DNA of 15,113 nucleotides from Bacteroidales bacterium UBA5342. GTDB taxonomy: Bacteria > Bacteroidota > Bacteroidia > Bacteroidales > UBA5342. Positions within the stretch are counted from its first letter, which is position 1; every line of letters starts with the position of its first letter. Shown here piece by piece: positions 13,839 to 15,113 of the stretch. The stretch is from NCBI GenBank assembly GCA_002408065.1, contig DHQI01000020.1, forward strand, positions 1 through 15,113. The letters run 5' to 3'. Under the pieces are notes generated by a model that ran no database searches, was not told the DNA's origin, and saw only the letters and a list, made by a program, of their open reading frames with translations. A program made the position numbers and the translations under genes.

Positions 13839-13879
13839 AAAAAAAAACCGTCAGTAAAATTTTACTGACGGCTTTTTTT
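13839..13879. terminator. Bidirectional rho-independent terminator (serves trxA)
   Basis: A perfect 12-bp stem joins CCGTCAGTAAAA (13848-13859) and TTTTACTGACGG (13860-13871). An A run (13839-13847) lies on one side and a T run (13873-13879) on the other, so it can stop transcription in both directions. It lies 19 bp after the trxA stop. No plus-strand gene ends here, so only the minus-strand use is explained. Confidence 0.9.
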
Positions 13880-13897
13880 GCTTTTTGAATCACTCTC

Positions 13898-14215
13898 TTA
13901 CATCAAAGCGTTCAATTTGTCAAGCAGCACATTTTTTTGAGTAGCTCCTACTTGTTTATCTACTACCTCACCATCTTTGAAGAAAAGAATCGTAGGGATA
14001 TTGCGAATGCCGTATTTGGCACAAACTTCAGGATTTTCGTCCACGTTTAGTTTTGATATTATTGCTTTGCCTTCCAACTCGCCTGCCAGTTCTGCTACGA
14101 TAGGAGAAATCATGCGGCAGGGGCCACACCATTCTGCCCAAAAATCTACTAATGCTGGTTTGTCTGACTTAATTATTTGCTCTTCAAAATTACTGTCTGT
14201 TGCTTCTAGTGCCAT
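13898..14215 (-). CDS. trxA: Thioredoxin
   Basis: Small cytoplasmic disulfide reductase (105 aa, normal length). The active site is WCGPC with Cys30 and Cys33, and cis-Pro74 is in NIPT. DFWAEWCGPC and FFKDGEVV are standard thioredoxin segments. It keeps cytosolic proteins reduced and can pass electrons to DsbD-type membrane reductases. It is transcribed alone: a -7 box lies about 110 bp upstream and a strong terminator directly downstream. The adjacent gene further upstream encodes a DsbD-like reductase, a natural functional partner. Confidence 0.97.
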   Translation of the reverse strand: MALEATDSNFEEQIIKSDKPALVDFWAEWCGPCRMISPIVAELAGELEGKAIISKLNVDENPEVCAKYGIRNIPTILFFKDGEVVDKQVGATQKNVLLDKLNALM

Positions 14216-14325
14216 AATGTTAATATTTTATAAGTTATTTGTTTCTGTTTTTTTATTCTTTTACAAAATCTGTACCAGTACTGATGGGTTGTACATTTTG
14301 TCATACTACAAGGCAATATATCCTG

Positions 14326-14333
14326 CAAATGTA
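14326..14333 (-). promoter_or_regulatory. Bacteroidota -7 box for trxA
   Basis: The minus strand reads TACATTTG followed by CAGG, an exact TAnnTTTG match and the same box as at the rnf operon. It gives a leader of about 105 nt before the trxA ATG. No clear -33 TTG is found at normal spacing. The long leader could hold a regulatory element, but no clear fold is visible by eye. Confidence 0.55.
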
Positions 14334-14578
14334 AAGAACAAATAAACAATATAAAAAGTTTGCCCACATCTTATTTTTGTATTTTAATTTCAACAATGGG
14401 TTAACAAAAAGGGAGTTTGCCGGGATATTAACGTTGATTTTTTCTAAAACTATGATGTTTTTCTCGTTTGCAAGTTATTGATTAATAGTGATAAAGAAAC
14501 GCTTGTGGAAGCTTCAAATGTTTTTTGTTCTTGAAGCTGTTAGACAAACGATGTCGCTATTTATCATTGATAGGAGGA
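14334..14578. other. Gap between the dsbD-like gene and trxA
   Basis: No gene is seen. An 8-bp inverted repeat, AGCTTCAA (14510-14517) with TTGAAGCT (14531-14538), lies about 40 bp after the dsbD-like stop. It has no T run on either strand, so it is at most a weak terminator. A TATTTTTG at 14372-14379 on the plus strand matches the -7 box, but no gene follows it. Confidence 0.35.
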
Positions 14579-15113
14579 CTAATTAAATTGACTCAAACCT
14601 TCTTCTAGCCAAGCTTTGTAAGCTTTTGTATCAAGGTTGAAAGCCCGTGGTTTGTTTAGCTCCTTTTCGTTATGATCAATCAGTACATAGTAAGGTTGAC
14701 TATTGGTGCCATATTTTGATATTTGGAAATCACTCCATTTTTGGCCTTCTGTGCGTATTTTTTTACCTGAATAAGCCGAGATAAACTGTTCATCTTCCGG
14801 TAATTTTTTCCGATAATCTACGTACAAGGCAGCGACTACAAAATCATTTTTCATCAAGGAGTTAACCTCAGGGTTGCTCCATACATTGATTTCCATCTGC
14901 CGGCAGTTGACACAGGCTTTACCTGTAAAATCAAGAAAGAGTGGTTTGCCTACTTTTTTAGCATAAGCTAAAGCATCATCATAGTCGTGAAATACAGGAA
15001 TGTTTTGCGGGCCTACATCCATTTTATCAGCCAATTTTGTCAGAGATTCTCCTTGTGATACCGCTTGATAAGAAAGCATAGTCCCCGGTGCAGCCCGGTG
15101 TCCCACACCTTCA
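14579..15113 (-). CDS. DsbD-like thiol:disulfide interchange protein, C-terminal part (cut by window edge)
   Basis: The frame is open to the right edge, so this is the C-terminal part of a longer gene. The GTG at 15106 is not a real start, because the frame continues as E-G-V-G upstream of it. The visible part is the DsbD gamma-type thioredoxin domain with FTGKACVNC (Cys65 and Cys68 when counted from that GTG). NVWSNPEVNSLM and SQPYYVLID (with the cis-Pro) follow. In DsbD this domain receives electrons from the membrane part and reduces periplasmic disulfides. Members in Bacteroidota are usually about 600-700 residues. Neighbouring trxA encodes its likely cytoplasmic electron donor. Confidence 0.88.
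   Translation of the reverse strand, partial: EGVGHRAAPGTMLSYQAVSQGESLTKLADKMDVGPQNIPVFHDYDDALAYAKKVGKPLFLDFTGKACVNCRQMEINVWSNPEVNSLMKNDFVVAALYVDYRKKLPEDEQFISAYSGKKIRTEGQKWSDFQISKYGTNSQPYYVLIDHNEKELNKPRAFNLDTKAYKAWLEEGLSQFN

Noticed and set aside
14372..14379. TATTTTTG on the plus strand as a promoter
   Set aside because: It matches the -7 box, but the next ATG is followed immediately by a stop, and no plus-strand gene lies downstream.
14510..14538. Terminator of the dsbD-like gene
   Set aside because: The 8-bp stem has no T run on either strand, so intrinsic termination is not supported.

Overview
The window looks like a chromosomal segment of a Bacteroidota bacterium, probably a marine or anaerobic Bacteroidales/Marinilabiliales-type lineage. 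The reasons are the Rnf operon with an RseC-type gene directly ahead of rnfB, Bacteroidota-style -7 boxes (TAnnTTTG) ahead of several genes, an ECF sigma / membrane anti-sigma-like / beta-repeat protein trio, and moderately AT-rich DNA. The genus cannot be fixed from sequence alone. No tRNA, rRNA, CRISPR array, transposase or phage gene is visible.

Left part (1-6266, minus strand). This is the Rnf complex, a membrane ferredoxin:NAD+ oxidoreductase that couples electron flow to ion pumping. Reading in the direction of transcription (right to left) the order is rseC-like, rnfB, an alpha/beta hydrolase, rnfC, rnfD, rnfG, rnfE. rnfA should lie just beyond the left edge. A TACATTTG box at 6245-6252 sits in front of the operon. 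The hydrolase between rnfB and rnfC is a foreign-looking insertion. Both RnfD and RnfG carry recognisable covalent-FMN motifs.

Middle (6267-9436, plus strand). A divergent region holds a possible small membrane ORF and a textbook ECF-type promoter (TGTAAC, 16 bp, CGTC). It is followed by an ECF sigma factor with a probable TTG start, a single-pass membrane protein in the anti-sigma position, and a secreted protein built from repeats of about 18 residues with Y-[GS]-D motifs. A large nested hairpin and a separate rho-independent-type terminator follow.

Right part (9437-15113, minus strand). galM (aldose 1-epimerase), then a 907-residue membrane-anchored protein with a C-terminal beta-propeller, then thioredoxin (trxA) with a perfect bidirectional terminator, then the C-terminal part of a DsbD-like thiol reductase cut by the window edge.

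The most unusual signal is between the genes. Several gaps are filled with degenerate tandem repeats whose unit is 7 nt (8 nt in one case), in at least three word families: GTTCAAA-like, GCTGTTA-like and CACTGCC-like, plus an ATTCACTC octad. In all four main cases the repeat touches or includes the stop codon of the preceding gene, and in one case it runs on to the start codon of the next gene. Members of one word family occur in gaps more than 10 kb apart.
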